Positions 23,295-33,300 of a stretch of DNA of 64,000 nucleotides are shown here, piece by piece. A model generated the notes under the pieces. That model did not search any database. It was not told the origin of the DNA and saw only the letters and a list, made by a program, of their open reading frames with translations. This DNA is from Telopea speciosissima. Lineage: Eukaryota > Streptophyta > Magnoliopsida > Proteales > Proteaceae. The stretch spans positions 50,294,010-50,358,009 of the forward strand of contig NC_057925.1 of assembly GCF_018873765.1 (NCBI RefSeq). Reading direction: 5' to 3'. The translations under genes were made by a program, and so were the position numbers. Each line of letters starts with the position of its first letter. Position 1 is the stretch's first letter.

Positions 23295-25223
23295 CTATGG
23301 CCAAGTCAGATACAATCAAAGTGTAAATGCAAGTTGAATATCCAATCAATTTAAACACTGAAAATTCTAGTAGCAATAGTTGAAAGACATTAGAATTAAA
23401 ATAGTTTCATACAACTTGAAACAACAAACAACTTGAATAGAACTTTTGATTTCCCATCTCACAAATATAGGGTTGAATGTGCCGCTATAAGAGCTGCAAC
23501 TTATGCCTGGCTTGTATTTCTTTTGGATAAAAGAGAAGAAAAAAGCAACATATTACATAATCGCACGTAAAATTTGATAAAGCTTGTCACTCAAAGCACT
23601 CCAGGGTAATGAAAATTGGCAAGCATAACTGTCATTCAAATAGGATTTGATTTTCTGTGAACAGAGTTTTATGAAATCTATAAAATGCATTAAAATCTGG
23701 AATATGAGAAAAAGATTAAAGGAGACACATAGACACCAAAGTATCTCAGATGATCAAAGAACAAATATAGAGCAAAAGATTACCCCAGAACTCCATCTCT
23801 CAGATGATGAACTCGCAAAATGCAGAGTAGGGCTGAAATCTCCAACTCTCACAGCGTCGGTTCCTCGTCTCCTTCTTCCCCTGATGATGAATAACAAGAC
23901 ATTAGCTATTCAAAGTCTACTACTCTTCTACTCTCCTCTTTTACACGGGCGATGAAAATGGGATTAAAAATAATACCTGGTACCGATGCATTCAACTTCA
24001 AGCCCGCCGGTTCCGTCGTTATCTCCTTATCCTGGTGGAGCGGTGGAGCAATGGAATAGAGATTGAAAGAGGATTAGAGCGATTGAGAAAGATTTGAGAG
24101 AGATTGAGTGAATAATAGAGCGCAGGGATTTTCAATAGAGGGGGAAAATAGGGTTCTGAACTTCTGATTATGGCTATAGAGATATTAGGGTTTGAGAGAT
24201 TGAGTAGTGAGAGAGCGTAAGTTCGGGGGGAGAGTGATAGGAGAGAATGGCGGGATTTTGTGAGGGAATAATGGGTGTTGTTTGGGTTTAAGAGAAAGAA
24301 AAGCGGGAAGAGGAAAATTGCCAAGTTAAAAGCTACTCCTCGACGACGGTAAGAATCCAACCGTCGTCTAAATTCTATTTTCCACGACGGATAACTAAAA
24401 AACGTCGTCCAAAATTTATTTTCAACGATTTTTTTTTTTTGGTAAGGTATTTTCAACGATGGATAGGTATAAAACGTCGGCCAAATTCAAATTCAACTAC
24501 GAATAGTTATAAAACGTTGCCCCCATTATATTTTCGACGACGGTTAATCCGTGAACGTCGCCCCAATTCCATTTTCGCCGACGGTTAAATGTAAACCGTC
24601 GCCCAATATTATATTTTGCTACAAAAAATTATAAACCGTCGCTTAATTTTATTTTTACCGATGAATAAATATAAACCGTCGTTCTATTATATTTTTCACG
24701 ATGGAAAATTGTACACCGCCGCCCAAATTATATAGGGCGACGGTAATAAACTAACCGTCATCGAAAATCATATTTGGCTACGAAACTCTATTTCTACCGT
24801 CGGCAAAAATCATATTTCTTGTAGTGATAATCTCTAACCAGACCATATGAAATCACGTAGCTCTTTCCGTTAACCCCGGATGGGGCTACACCCATTGGGT
24901 CCTAGAACCTAATCCTAGGTGGCGACTTCATTTCTATGAAACATGATCCCAATCTCCCATAATGATATATCGAAATGATACGTGATAATCCATGAAAGAC
25001 AAATCCTATCGCCATAAGGCCAAGGAAACCCCCCTCACGAGGACCACGGTACTTACAGAACTACATAGGCATTGCCAAGATATTCAATGTATCTTAGGTT
25101 TACCATCATTATCACCCCAAAAGAAATGTGTTGTTACCTTTCGGAGATGATTATACTGTGAAGCAGGTTTGAAATGTATAGAAGTGAAATTAGGCATTGT
25201 AAAACAACGAATTTTAGTAACAC

Positions 25224-26525
25224 CTACTTACTTGCATGAGAAAGTAGTTTTGATTTCCACCCTTTTATCCTAAGAGATATCTTCACTAATATATCATTGA
25301 ACAAAGAAGCTTTGGACACACCAAAGTCAATAGGCACTCCAAGGTATTTTTCCGGACCCAGTCCATATGATACCTTGAAGCATGATTTCAAGGTGTAGAT
25401 TTCTAAAACTTGAACCTCAGAAAAACAATAGACTATCACCTGCAAAGAGAAGATGTGTAATAGGAGAGGCATGGTTGTGAGTTTTGATCCCATGTATTAG
25501 GTCATCACTTTTTGCCTTAATTAGTAAACAACTTAAAGCATGTGAACTAAGAATGAATAAAGCAAGAGATAGAGGATCACCTTGACGGATCCCCCTTGAT
25601 GGTTGAATAGATCCATGCAATGCACCATTAATAAGAAGAGGATACTATTGAACCGAGTGCTCATTGAACCCCATCTTTAGCAACATTTGTTCAATAAACC
25701 TCTACTCCAAGTGATCATATGATGACATAACATTTTATTGGTCTCAAGTGAATCAACTGTTGGAACCGCCTCTAAGACAGAGAGGAGAGAGTTGCTATCA
25801 ACACCATTTGACTTAAAAGCTATATCATAATAATGTAAGAGTTCCTGGTCGACTGTAGATTCAGATTGAGTCCAGTCTCCTATATGAAGCTTTAATTTGA
25901 AGATTCAGTTTTGTTGACGTCTTTGTAAAGTAGTGGCATTAAAGAACTTGGTATTCTTATTTCTTTATTTTAACCAAGTAATCGGTGGTTTCGGCCTCCA
26001 AAATTCCTCTTCTGCTACCAATACATAATCTAACATGTTGGTAAGGGCTGCAATCTGAGCTAGTATGGATTCCGTTGGGGTTAACCTTTGTAGTGCTTCA
26101 ATGTCATTTGACAAAGATTCAATTGTAAATTGTACATTACCAAAATGCCTCTTTATTCCAAGGAATGAAATCTTTGTAGCAAAAGTCTTATTTGTGATGG
26201 AACACCGATTATGGAGAACCATTAAAAGAGTTAGACGATACAGTTGTTGCAATAGAGTTATAATTTGGGTGCCTAGACCAAATAGATTCGAAACAGAAAG
26301 GTCGGCAACCTTCAAAGCTGCCCCCATTAGTGTTAACGAGTAATGGTGATTGATCCAAACCTATGACTGGTATAGCAAAAACCATAATATTTTCACAAGT
26401 CTCCATGAATGGTTTGATAAGGCATGGTCCAACCCGGTTTTAATTTGAAGCTCCCAGCCTCTTGTTACTCCAAGTAAATATCGATACATGACTACCAAGT
26501 TCCATAAAATGACAAGAGTCTAACA
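25224..26525 (-). mobile_element. L1-type LINE ORF2 fragment, degenerate
   Basis: Read on the minus strand from 26525: endonuclease end (FTWSNKRLG, then DQSPLLVNTNGGSFEGCRPF), linker (LQRLTPTES...AEEEFWRPKPPITWLK), then reverse transcriptase (SIQPSRGIRQGDPLSLALFI and HLLFAGDSLLFF) and further ORF2 sequence such as KYLGVPIDFG and RIKGWKSKLLS. The RT box A/FADD is FAGDSLLF here. Frame changes and stops break it. 24930-25220 and the 5' and 3' ends of the LINE are not resolved. Confidence 0.88.
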
Positions 26526-26560
26526 TAATATGAAATTGGAGTCACTTAAGAGGAGGAAGG

Positions 26561-26736
26561 GATCTTTGTCCCCTCCAGTTCCCTGCCAGCCCAGTTTCCC
26601 CTAGTGCCTGTAATAAGGGGGGGTTCAATGACCACCCTACCCCTGTTCGAACACTCTACATGGGTGGAGTCCACTCTCCCTTATTACAGGCACTGGGGGA
26701 ACTGGCCAAACAGGTAACCGGAGGTGATAATTTTCC
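26561..26736. mobile_element. Palindromic MITE, family C (copy 2), with 11-bp flanking repeat
   Basis: GAGGAGGAAGG stands at 26550-26560 and again at 26737-26747. Left arm GATCTTTGTCCCCTCCAGTT; right arm on the minus strand GGAAAATTATCACCTCCGGT; inner arms share GTGCCTGTAATAAG. A 9-11-bp duplication suggests a Mutator-like origin. 26750-26950 holds no recognised feature. Confidence 0.8.
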
Positions 26737-26959
26737 GAGGAGGAAGGGGCCTACGGGTGGAGTAGGTGTTGTGATGTGCAAGGGTTCAACATGGTAGGGC
26801 GGGTTGCGAGGGAGAGGGAGAGGTGATGATGGCGGTGGTTGGTGACTGAGGAATTATGTGTAAATTAGTAAATCACCATCTTGGATAGGTTTTGTAAACC
26901 CAAATCCTACTTTAGTTAAGTTAAATAATGAGTGGGTAATTTTGTAAAAGCACACTCTT

Positions 26960-27830
26960 GTAATTTTCCCTGGTGAATGTGAAACAATTTCACATATTCT
27001 CTTGGGTTGTTCATATGCTAGAGTGGTGTGGTTTGGTAGTCCACTTGGCTCTGTCTATTTGTTGAATGATACTCAACATTTTTCAGATTGGATTTCGGTC
27101 TGGAAATTATTCTCTAATATGGGAAAGAAGGAATCCAGATCATTGATAACTTTATGTAGCTTTGTTTGTTGGCACATATGGTTATCAAGGAATGATTTGG
27201 TTTTTGGACGCAAGGTATGGCATCCTAAAGAAGTGATTTCGGCAGCGGTAAAGGCTTTCCAAGAATTTAATGTTATTCCATCTGATGCTATTTCTTATCC
27301 TCCATCAATGGTTGCTTTGCCTCAACAATGGATAGCACCTACAACAGATTATGTTAAGTGCAACTGTGATGCTAGTTATTCTGCAAATTTAAACAAGTCA
27401 GGCATTGGATTTATTTGTAGAGATCACAATGGTCTGCCTTTGATTGCTATCTCAAGCCCATCTTTCTTTTCAGATATTTTAGTTGGTGAGGCTATTGCAG
27501 TTCGGCTGACGATGATGGAGATGATTACAAATGGATTTGAGCGGGTTATGACAGAGTCTGACAATATGAATCTGATTACATATATTAAGGATGGAGGAGG
27601 AACTCCTCCTTTGCACATTCGGGCTCTGGTGGACGATATCATTCACCTCTCTTCTTCTTTTGTATCTTGTTTCTTTTTATTTTACGGAAGATTAACAACA
27701 TGGCTGACTCCTTGGCTAGAAGGGCTTTCGCAACTAATTGACCCCTTTCCACTCCATAGTTGCATGAGTTGTGTTTCTCACTACCAGCTACCACCATGAG
27801 ATTTGCATGTCTTATTATAAATAAAGACTT
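26960..27830 (+). mobile_element. 3' end of a LINE: zf-RVT and RNase H fragment
   Basis: An open frame reads GECETISHILLGCSYARVVW (zf-RVT-type cysteines), then CWHIWLSRNDLVFG, then an RNase H fold beginning KCNCDASYSANLNKSGIGFI with GEAIAVRLTM and the acidic TESDNM motif (first Asp of CDASY, Glu of GEA and Asp of ESD are present). It ends near 27799, followed by a 3' tail and A-rich sequence (27818-27860). Opposite strand to the fragment at 25224-26525, so it is a separate insertion. It is not a host gene despite its 265-residue open frame. Confidence 0.85.
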
Positions 27831-28227
27831 GTTTACCAAAACAAAAACAAAAAAGATTCCCGGAGACCTAGGCTTCGGGCAAGGACCAAAAAAATGGTCT
27901 CCCTCCATAGTCCATCCCCTTTGTCACACCAAAAATAAGAAAAATCTTTTAAAATAAATAAATAAATAAAAATCCAGTAAAGTAACTTTTGGCCATTCCT
28001 GGCTCAGAAGATCCAGAGACGACCCTTTTCTGGCTTTTCTGCCTCGTCTCCAGTATTCTTCAACTCTATTCTCTATACTTCCGACCCCTCTACTCAGTCT
28101 CACAAATTTCTACATCTTCTGTTTCTTTTTTCTCTGCAACTTTCTATACATGACTGGGTGAAAATCAAATAGCTACACTGGAAGAAGAAGAAAAAGAAAA
28201 AAAAAAAAACAAAAAAAAAAACTAAGC

Positions 28228-28992
28228 TTAGCAAGGACGTTTTGTTGGCCTTGCAACGGGGCCGGCTAGTGAGCGAAATCCCACCGTTATTTCATCATAC
28301 ACGCAACAATGGAACGGCGGCGGGATTTCCTTCGCAGCAGAACACACTTGACAGAAGACATTCGAAGCCGACTGGTTAGCCCTTCCAAAAACGTACCTAT
28401 CTTCCCAATCGGTGTACATATTGGTAGTTGACATCAAATACTTCTCCCTCTGCGCCTGCAAGTTCAGCAGTTGGTTCTCATAATCCATAAACCCAAAGCC
28501 CAACCTTTGGCCTCTGTAAAGAAATTCCGGCGACCCAAGCTGATTGTAATACGGCGACATCAACCCGAATTGTGGTGGTTTAGTACCGGGATCCCGTCGG
28601 AGAAGAATCTTCTCTGCAGGAGCGATTTTTTCCGGTAGGATTTTGATCGGATCATCAGACAAATAAACGTTCTGTCCAAGTTTCCCCCTTCGTTCCTTTT
28701 TCAATCGCTTGACAGAGAGGTAACAGTCTTCTTCTTCTTTAAGGATTCGATCGAAGTCTGTCTTTTCGGTGATTGGTAGTCTCCGTCGCTTATCCAATGA
28801 TGATCTTGAAACCTTACGGCGGATTAGCGATATGGAGATCTGATATGGAGAGATTCCGATCCTTTGACTGATCACTAATTGCAGTTTCTTGAATTCTAGC
28901 GATGGATGGATCTCAGCATTGCCTAGGTTGATCTCACGTTCTCCATCTAAGAAAATCACCGGAAAAGAAACTGTTCCGACGACATCCACCAT
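28228..28992 (-). CDS. Conserved plant protein of unknown function, 254 residues, intronless
   Basis: A single exon running from ATG at 28992 to a stop at 28228. The N-terminal 100 residues (MVDVVGTVSFPVIFLDGERE, QLVISQRIGISPYQISISLI, then KTDFDRILKEEEDCYLSVKR) have the rhythm of a small ubiquitin/PB1-like fold. A middle region holds FGLMSPYYNQLGSPEFLYRG (about 143-162), and the C-terminal part is cysteine-rich (FCQVCSAAKEIPPPFHCCVY, about 211-230), possibly a metal-binding knuckle. No signal peptide or membrane segment. I believe it belongs to a plant-only DUF family (perhaps DUF7138), but this is from memory and unsure. A TATA-like TTATATAA lies near 29114-29122, about 125 bases upstream. 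The downstream side (27960-28227) is A-rich and contains no other gene. Confidence 0.85.
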   Translation of the reverse strand: MVDVVGTVSFPVIFLDGEREINLGNAEIHPSLEFKKLQLVISQRIGISPYQISISLIRRKVSRSSLDKRRRLPITEKTDFDRILKEEEDCYLSVKRLKKERRGKLGQNVYLSDDPIKILPEKIAPAEKILLRRDPGTKPPQFGLMSPYYNQLGSPEFLYRGQRLGFGFMDYENQLLNLQAQREKYLMSTTNMYTDWEDRYVFGRANQSASNVFCQVCSAAKEIPPPFHCCVYDEITVGFRSLAGPVARPTKRPC

Positions 28993-29885
28993 TATTTACC
29001 GATTAAGGTGGAGAAGGGGAGAGCTTGAAAGGTTCAGTTGAGTGAAAGAAACGGAAAGGGACTGACTTTTCAAAACGACGAGAGATGGAGGGTTTTACAG
29101 CGTGGAATAGTGATTTATATAATAAGGTGGTACGGTTAATTCTGGAAATAAAAAATTTTGTTTCGGAATTTACTAGAGTTGTGAGGGAATAAGAATTTCA
29201 GAAGGATTGTTGCAGCTTTATTTTGAATATCTGACCTGTCAGCAGCAACTCCCATTGCTTGGGCGTCTAGTAATGAGTTAGTTGAATTAAAAGACCTAAA
29301 TTTGATTTGATAATTACTGAATTAACCAACTGATGAAGCTTTACCATTAAGAACATCTGGGAGGGTATTTATGACCAATTAGGAACATATATATTAATTA
29401 AATAAGGTAACTTCGTATCGCCCATATGCCGTCTCTATCTGGTTTTGTGTCCAACAGTTGGGTTGACACTCACACTGCGATTTGATACGGATTATGATTA
29501 AACATATGGTTAAAGAATCAATATTATTGAGATAAGGATTAACCTTTTGGGATTGATGTGTAGTTTGTGTGATTACACTTTCATCAAATAATAAATATTA
29601 TTGAGATAAAAGAAATATTCCTGCACGCCCTCAGGCATACAAGATATGATAAACAACATCCCAAAAAAATTTTAAACTAATATATACTTTAAAAAAGCAT
29701 TTTTTCTTTTTTTTTTTACAAAAAAAAAGGTCTGAGTTTTTCTTCATCCTATGGTGAAGGAAGAATTCCTTCAGCTATAGTTTTTAGGGTTTGTCAAATT
29801 ATATAATCATTAAAGGGTTAAGCTGTTTTTCACGACCCTGGTCACCCCGGACTTATTTGTCCATCCCATCGTTTCCATCTCCACA
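28993..29885 (-). promoter_or_regulatory. Upstream region of the 254-residue gene
   Basis: TATA-like motif (minus strand TTATTATATAAATCAC near 29110-29126). The remainder to 29885 is AT-rich with no recognised gene or repeat. Confidence 0.4.
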
Positions 29886-30160
29886 GGGGTAGCGCAGTTG
29901 GCAAGGGACGAGGCTTAAGGAAGCTAAAGGTTCTGAGTTCGATTTTGCCTCTCCCCGTGGGGTCAACCCTCCTGTGAGAAAACTCCTTGATGAACATGGG
30001 GGCCCAGTATCTCCCGATTCGTATGTGTTACAGGGTCGTTCACGAGCCCTCTGTCATTCTCTGTGGCCTGCAATTAGGTCCAGAAAGTATACTCGAACGT
30101 TAGCCCAGATGAAGAGCTACGGGCTGATTGGGCTTTATCTCACAATGGTGGAAGGCTGAC
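29886..30160 (+). mobile_element. tRNA-derived SINE-like sequence
   Basis: A-box-like GGGGTAGCGCAGTTGGCAAG at about 29886 and B-box-like GGTTCTGAGTTCGATTTT about 45 bases on, followed by an unrelated body with a possible 3' part around GAAGAGCTACGGGCTGATTG. The 5' part imitates a tRNA but cannot close an acceptor stem, so it is read as a SINE rather than a tRNA gene. Confidence 0.5.
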
Positions 30161-30392
30161 CCTGGGCCCTGGTCGGCAACAGCAATGAAATGACAAAAGT
30201 TGCCATTGGAAAAGAGAAACGTTGTCCCGTGGACATAAGGGTAGCTTTGTCATTTCAACACTGTCGCTGGTTTTCCGTATTGCCCCTTTTCAATTGGACA
30301 AATTTACCCACTTGCAAGTTGCATGCAACACATAAATAAAGCACTTGAATCTTTGTTCATTTGCTTACTCCGTACCGTCATTGCCGTCATCC

Positions 30393-33300
30393 ATGGAAGC
30401 TCCTCCGGAAGGTTACAGAAGAAACGTGGGAATCTGTCTCATCAATCCTTCTAATAAGAAGGTTCGACCGTTTGGGATTTTCGTTTTACTCTTTGGGTTC
30501 TTTTTGGATTTCTGAGATTTTATTTTTGCATTCGTTTATTTGCAGATCTTTGCAGCTTCGAGGCTTGATGTTCCTGGCACCTGGCAAATGCCACAGGTGA
30601 TTTCTATCACTATTTTGTGGTGAAAAACCTTTGTGCCTTAAATAGATTTTTCAACTCAATTGGGTTTTTCACCCAATTCAATTATATTAACGGGAGTACT
30701 ATCTCGGTATCACGGGAACCCATGGGCAATATCTACTCTGAGTTATGAACCAGTTCACAAAAATAATTATTGGAAATAGGAATTCTGAGTTTCTGTAGAT
30801 TTAAAGTAGTTAGTTGAAGTGAAATGCTTCTCAGATATGAGTAGTTTAGCAGGCTCCTGTTGATATTAGATATGGAATTTTGCTGTTTGCACTTCCATTG
30901 TCTGTGTGAATTTCCCCTCCTTGGGCACTCTGAGAAAATACTCTGACTTGCTAAGGAAGTTGGCAGACTGAAGGAACAGCCGAGGGGGAAACGGTCAGTG
31001 TGTTCACCATAAGTTAGGAAGCTTGGTAACTTCCCTTTTTTTTTTTTTTTTTTTCACCCAAAAAAAAAAAGTTAGGAAGCGTGGTTACTTAAGTCATTTA
31101 AGTAGTGATGGCAACCAGTCTTGATTCCTCTGTTTTTGATATTCTCACCAAGGCATTAGCAGATAGTCACCTGGTATTTGGGGTGGCTTTGTGAAATTGC
31201 TAGGGTAATACCCTGTGGAGGACAGTCCAGAGAAACTTTTGCATTCTTTGGTTGTTTGAAGACAATCATCTGCTTGTACATGTCTTGTTTAGAACCTGTT
31301 TTATTTTGACTTTTGGTTGGTTGTATCTGACATTTCTGACCATGGTTGTTTTCTGATTTTCACTGTCATTATGTGCATTACTTTTTCATTTGTTTGAAGA
31401 TTTATCATCGCTTTGTACGAACATATTTTCTCAATTGGTGCACTATATAGGGTGGTGTTGATGAGGGCGAAAATCCAAGAAACGCTGCTATCAGAGAATT
31501 GAGAGAAGAAACAGGAGTTACATCTGCTGAAGTTCTTGCAGAGGTTTGATCTTAGTACCCATCATTGTTAGTACATTTATAAGGAATGATAGAATGTAAT
31601 GTTTCACCTTGGTTGTCCAGTATAAGAAAGGGGTCTACTTATTGCTTCATTGATCAATTGGGAGAATTTCCTTAATTTGCCTTGAATAGAGTTGATTGGA
31701 GGGCAAGGATCCATGTAGCCGACCCCATTTAGTTGGGATAAGGCTGAGTTGTTGTTGTTGTTGTATATATTGTTGAGTTGTTGTTGTTATACTAAAAGTG
31801 CTTAAAAGTAAGGTAACAAACTTCTTTTTCGCCAATCTTGGTTACAAGAAATTTTCCTATTAAATAAAGTTGTTTCTAAGAAGAAATTAAGTCATGTTTT
31901 AATGGCAAGCACTTCTTTGAATAACAACTAAATCCTCAAATGATAATAATGTTTCTCTTTGAGGCTCACAAGGGGCAATATATATATATAGATAGAGAGA
32001 GAGAGAGAGAACTAAGGTGTACTTATAAAAATTCATGATAATTAAATCAATGATGCTGTGCATGCATCAAAGAGGTAGTAGGTGCATGAACTCCTAAGTG
32101 AAGTACATAGGAAGAGCTCTTCTTGTTCCTAAAATGTTGAAATCAATGTGATCTGAAAAATATATATCAGGTCCAAGATTTCAGTCGCAGTTTGAACGGA
32201 TTGGATGCATATAATGTTCTGATAATGGTACCATCAACCTCATGCAGTTACATGATGGATTAATTAGGGAGTTTTTATTAAAAAAAAAGTTTAAAATTTT
32301 TTCTTGTTGATGGAGTCATTGGAGATAGATTAGTTATTTTGTAACTGCAATTAGATACGTTAGTTACTGTAGGAGTTGGGATTTGAGTGAACTTTTCTTT
32401 TCAGTTTTAGGATAGAATTAGGACTTATTTTGTTTAATTCTACATAACAGCATGTAAGCCAACAATTCTCAGTTGGATTGGTAATTGAATGAGCTTTGAG
32501 GGTTACCGCAGGCTGTGGTTTGTGCTTTTCTCTTACTCTTTCGCTCTTCGTGGCTGGGAACTCTTCTACGGTCACTCTTCATTCCAGGTTGTCCTTCTTC
32601 CTTGTTCTTTTCTGTGCTCCTTAATCTTCTTCCTTCTTAGTGTTATTCTGTTTATCATTCTTTTTCTGCAACTAACAGATTGAATTGAGAAAGAAGTGAT
32701 CTCACCCGCTCACATTGAATCCCTTTGGTGTGAAACTTTGGAGGAATGGTTCCCTGCCCTACGTGAACTAATACATAGAATCTCATTCCGAACCGAGCTT
32801 CCTGCTGTGAGTTGTTAGTGTGAGACCAAACCAAATCTCTATCGAGTGGCTAGTGTCAGGTAAAATTTATTACTTTTCTGGGTGATTATTGGTTCTGTTG
32901 CTGCTTGCATTTAGAAGGGTTAGGAGTTGCAAGCCATCACCTGGAATTTCAAATCCATCGGTGTGTGTATGAGAGAGCCAATTCATTCGAAATAGGTCCT
33001 GCTCGACTGCTGGTTTTGAAATCGTAAGTTGGAGGACTTTTCCCTTTATTACAACCATGGTCTGATTCCTGCTTATTTCCTTTAGAGCCCCTTCATTTTA
33101 AATCCTTTTTTTTAAAATACCCATCCTTATTTACAAATTCAGTTTTGTCCTTTCTTTTACTTTAATTGCTATTCTATCCAAGGGTTTGTTTGCCTTACTC
33201 AAAGAAGTCCCAAATAGTTCTGAATATATTTACGAAATTGTCACTATTCATTGAAATTGAGTTTCTCATTTTGGTGGGCCAATAGCTATCCGATTAAGGG

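Larger units (their letters stand above)
19337..24826. mobile_element. CACTA (En/Spm-type) non-autonomous element, 5,490 bp, carrying gene fragments
   Basis: Ends are CACTACAAAAAATATGATTT (left) and, on the minus strand, CACTACAAGAAATATGATTT (right). An exact 3-bp duplication ATA stands at 19334-19336 and 24827-24829. Subterminal arrays of CGACGGT and ACCGTCG repeats fill 19355-19780 and 24340-24815, as in CACTA elements that bind TNPA-like proteins. No TNPD/TNPA transposase is visible, so it is non-autonomous. It carries fragments of two host-type genes on the minus strand: an FTSH4-like exon (21068-21330) and five exons of a ribosomal protein L1 (22369-23294). It sits inside an LTR. The stretches 19790-21060, 21340-22360 and 23300-24330 hold no feature I recognise. 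Confidence 0.93.
18357..24918 (+). mobile_element. LTR of a Ty3/gypsy-type element, split by a CACTA insertion
   Basis: The LTR starts TGTAGACACTGAATTTTATC at 18357. It has a TATA box CTATAAATAGG at 18694-18704, is interrupted at 19336 by the CACTA element, resumes at 24827 and ends just before a primer-site-like TGGCGACTTCA at 24920. Without the insertion it is about 1.07 kb. Phrases such as GGTGCTAATACCTTCCCACG and TTAACCCCGGATGGGGCTAC are typical of this plant LTR group. About 300 bases of probable internal leader follow (24930-25220); no gag or pol belonging to it was found. Confidence 0.75.

Noticed and set aside
27002..27799. 265-codon open frame as a host RNase H gene
   Set aside because: The order zf-RVT then RNase H and the A-rich tail identify a LINE 3' end.
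29886..29960. Possible functional tRNA gene
   Set aside because: A- and B-box-like motifs exist, but acceptor and anticodon stems do not form; better explained as a SINE head.
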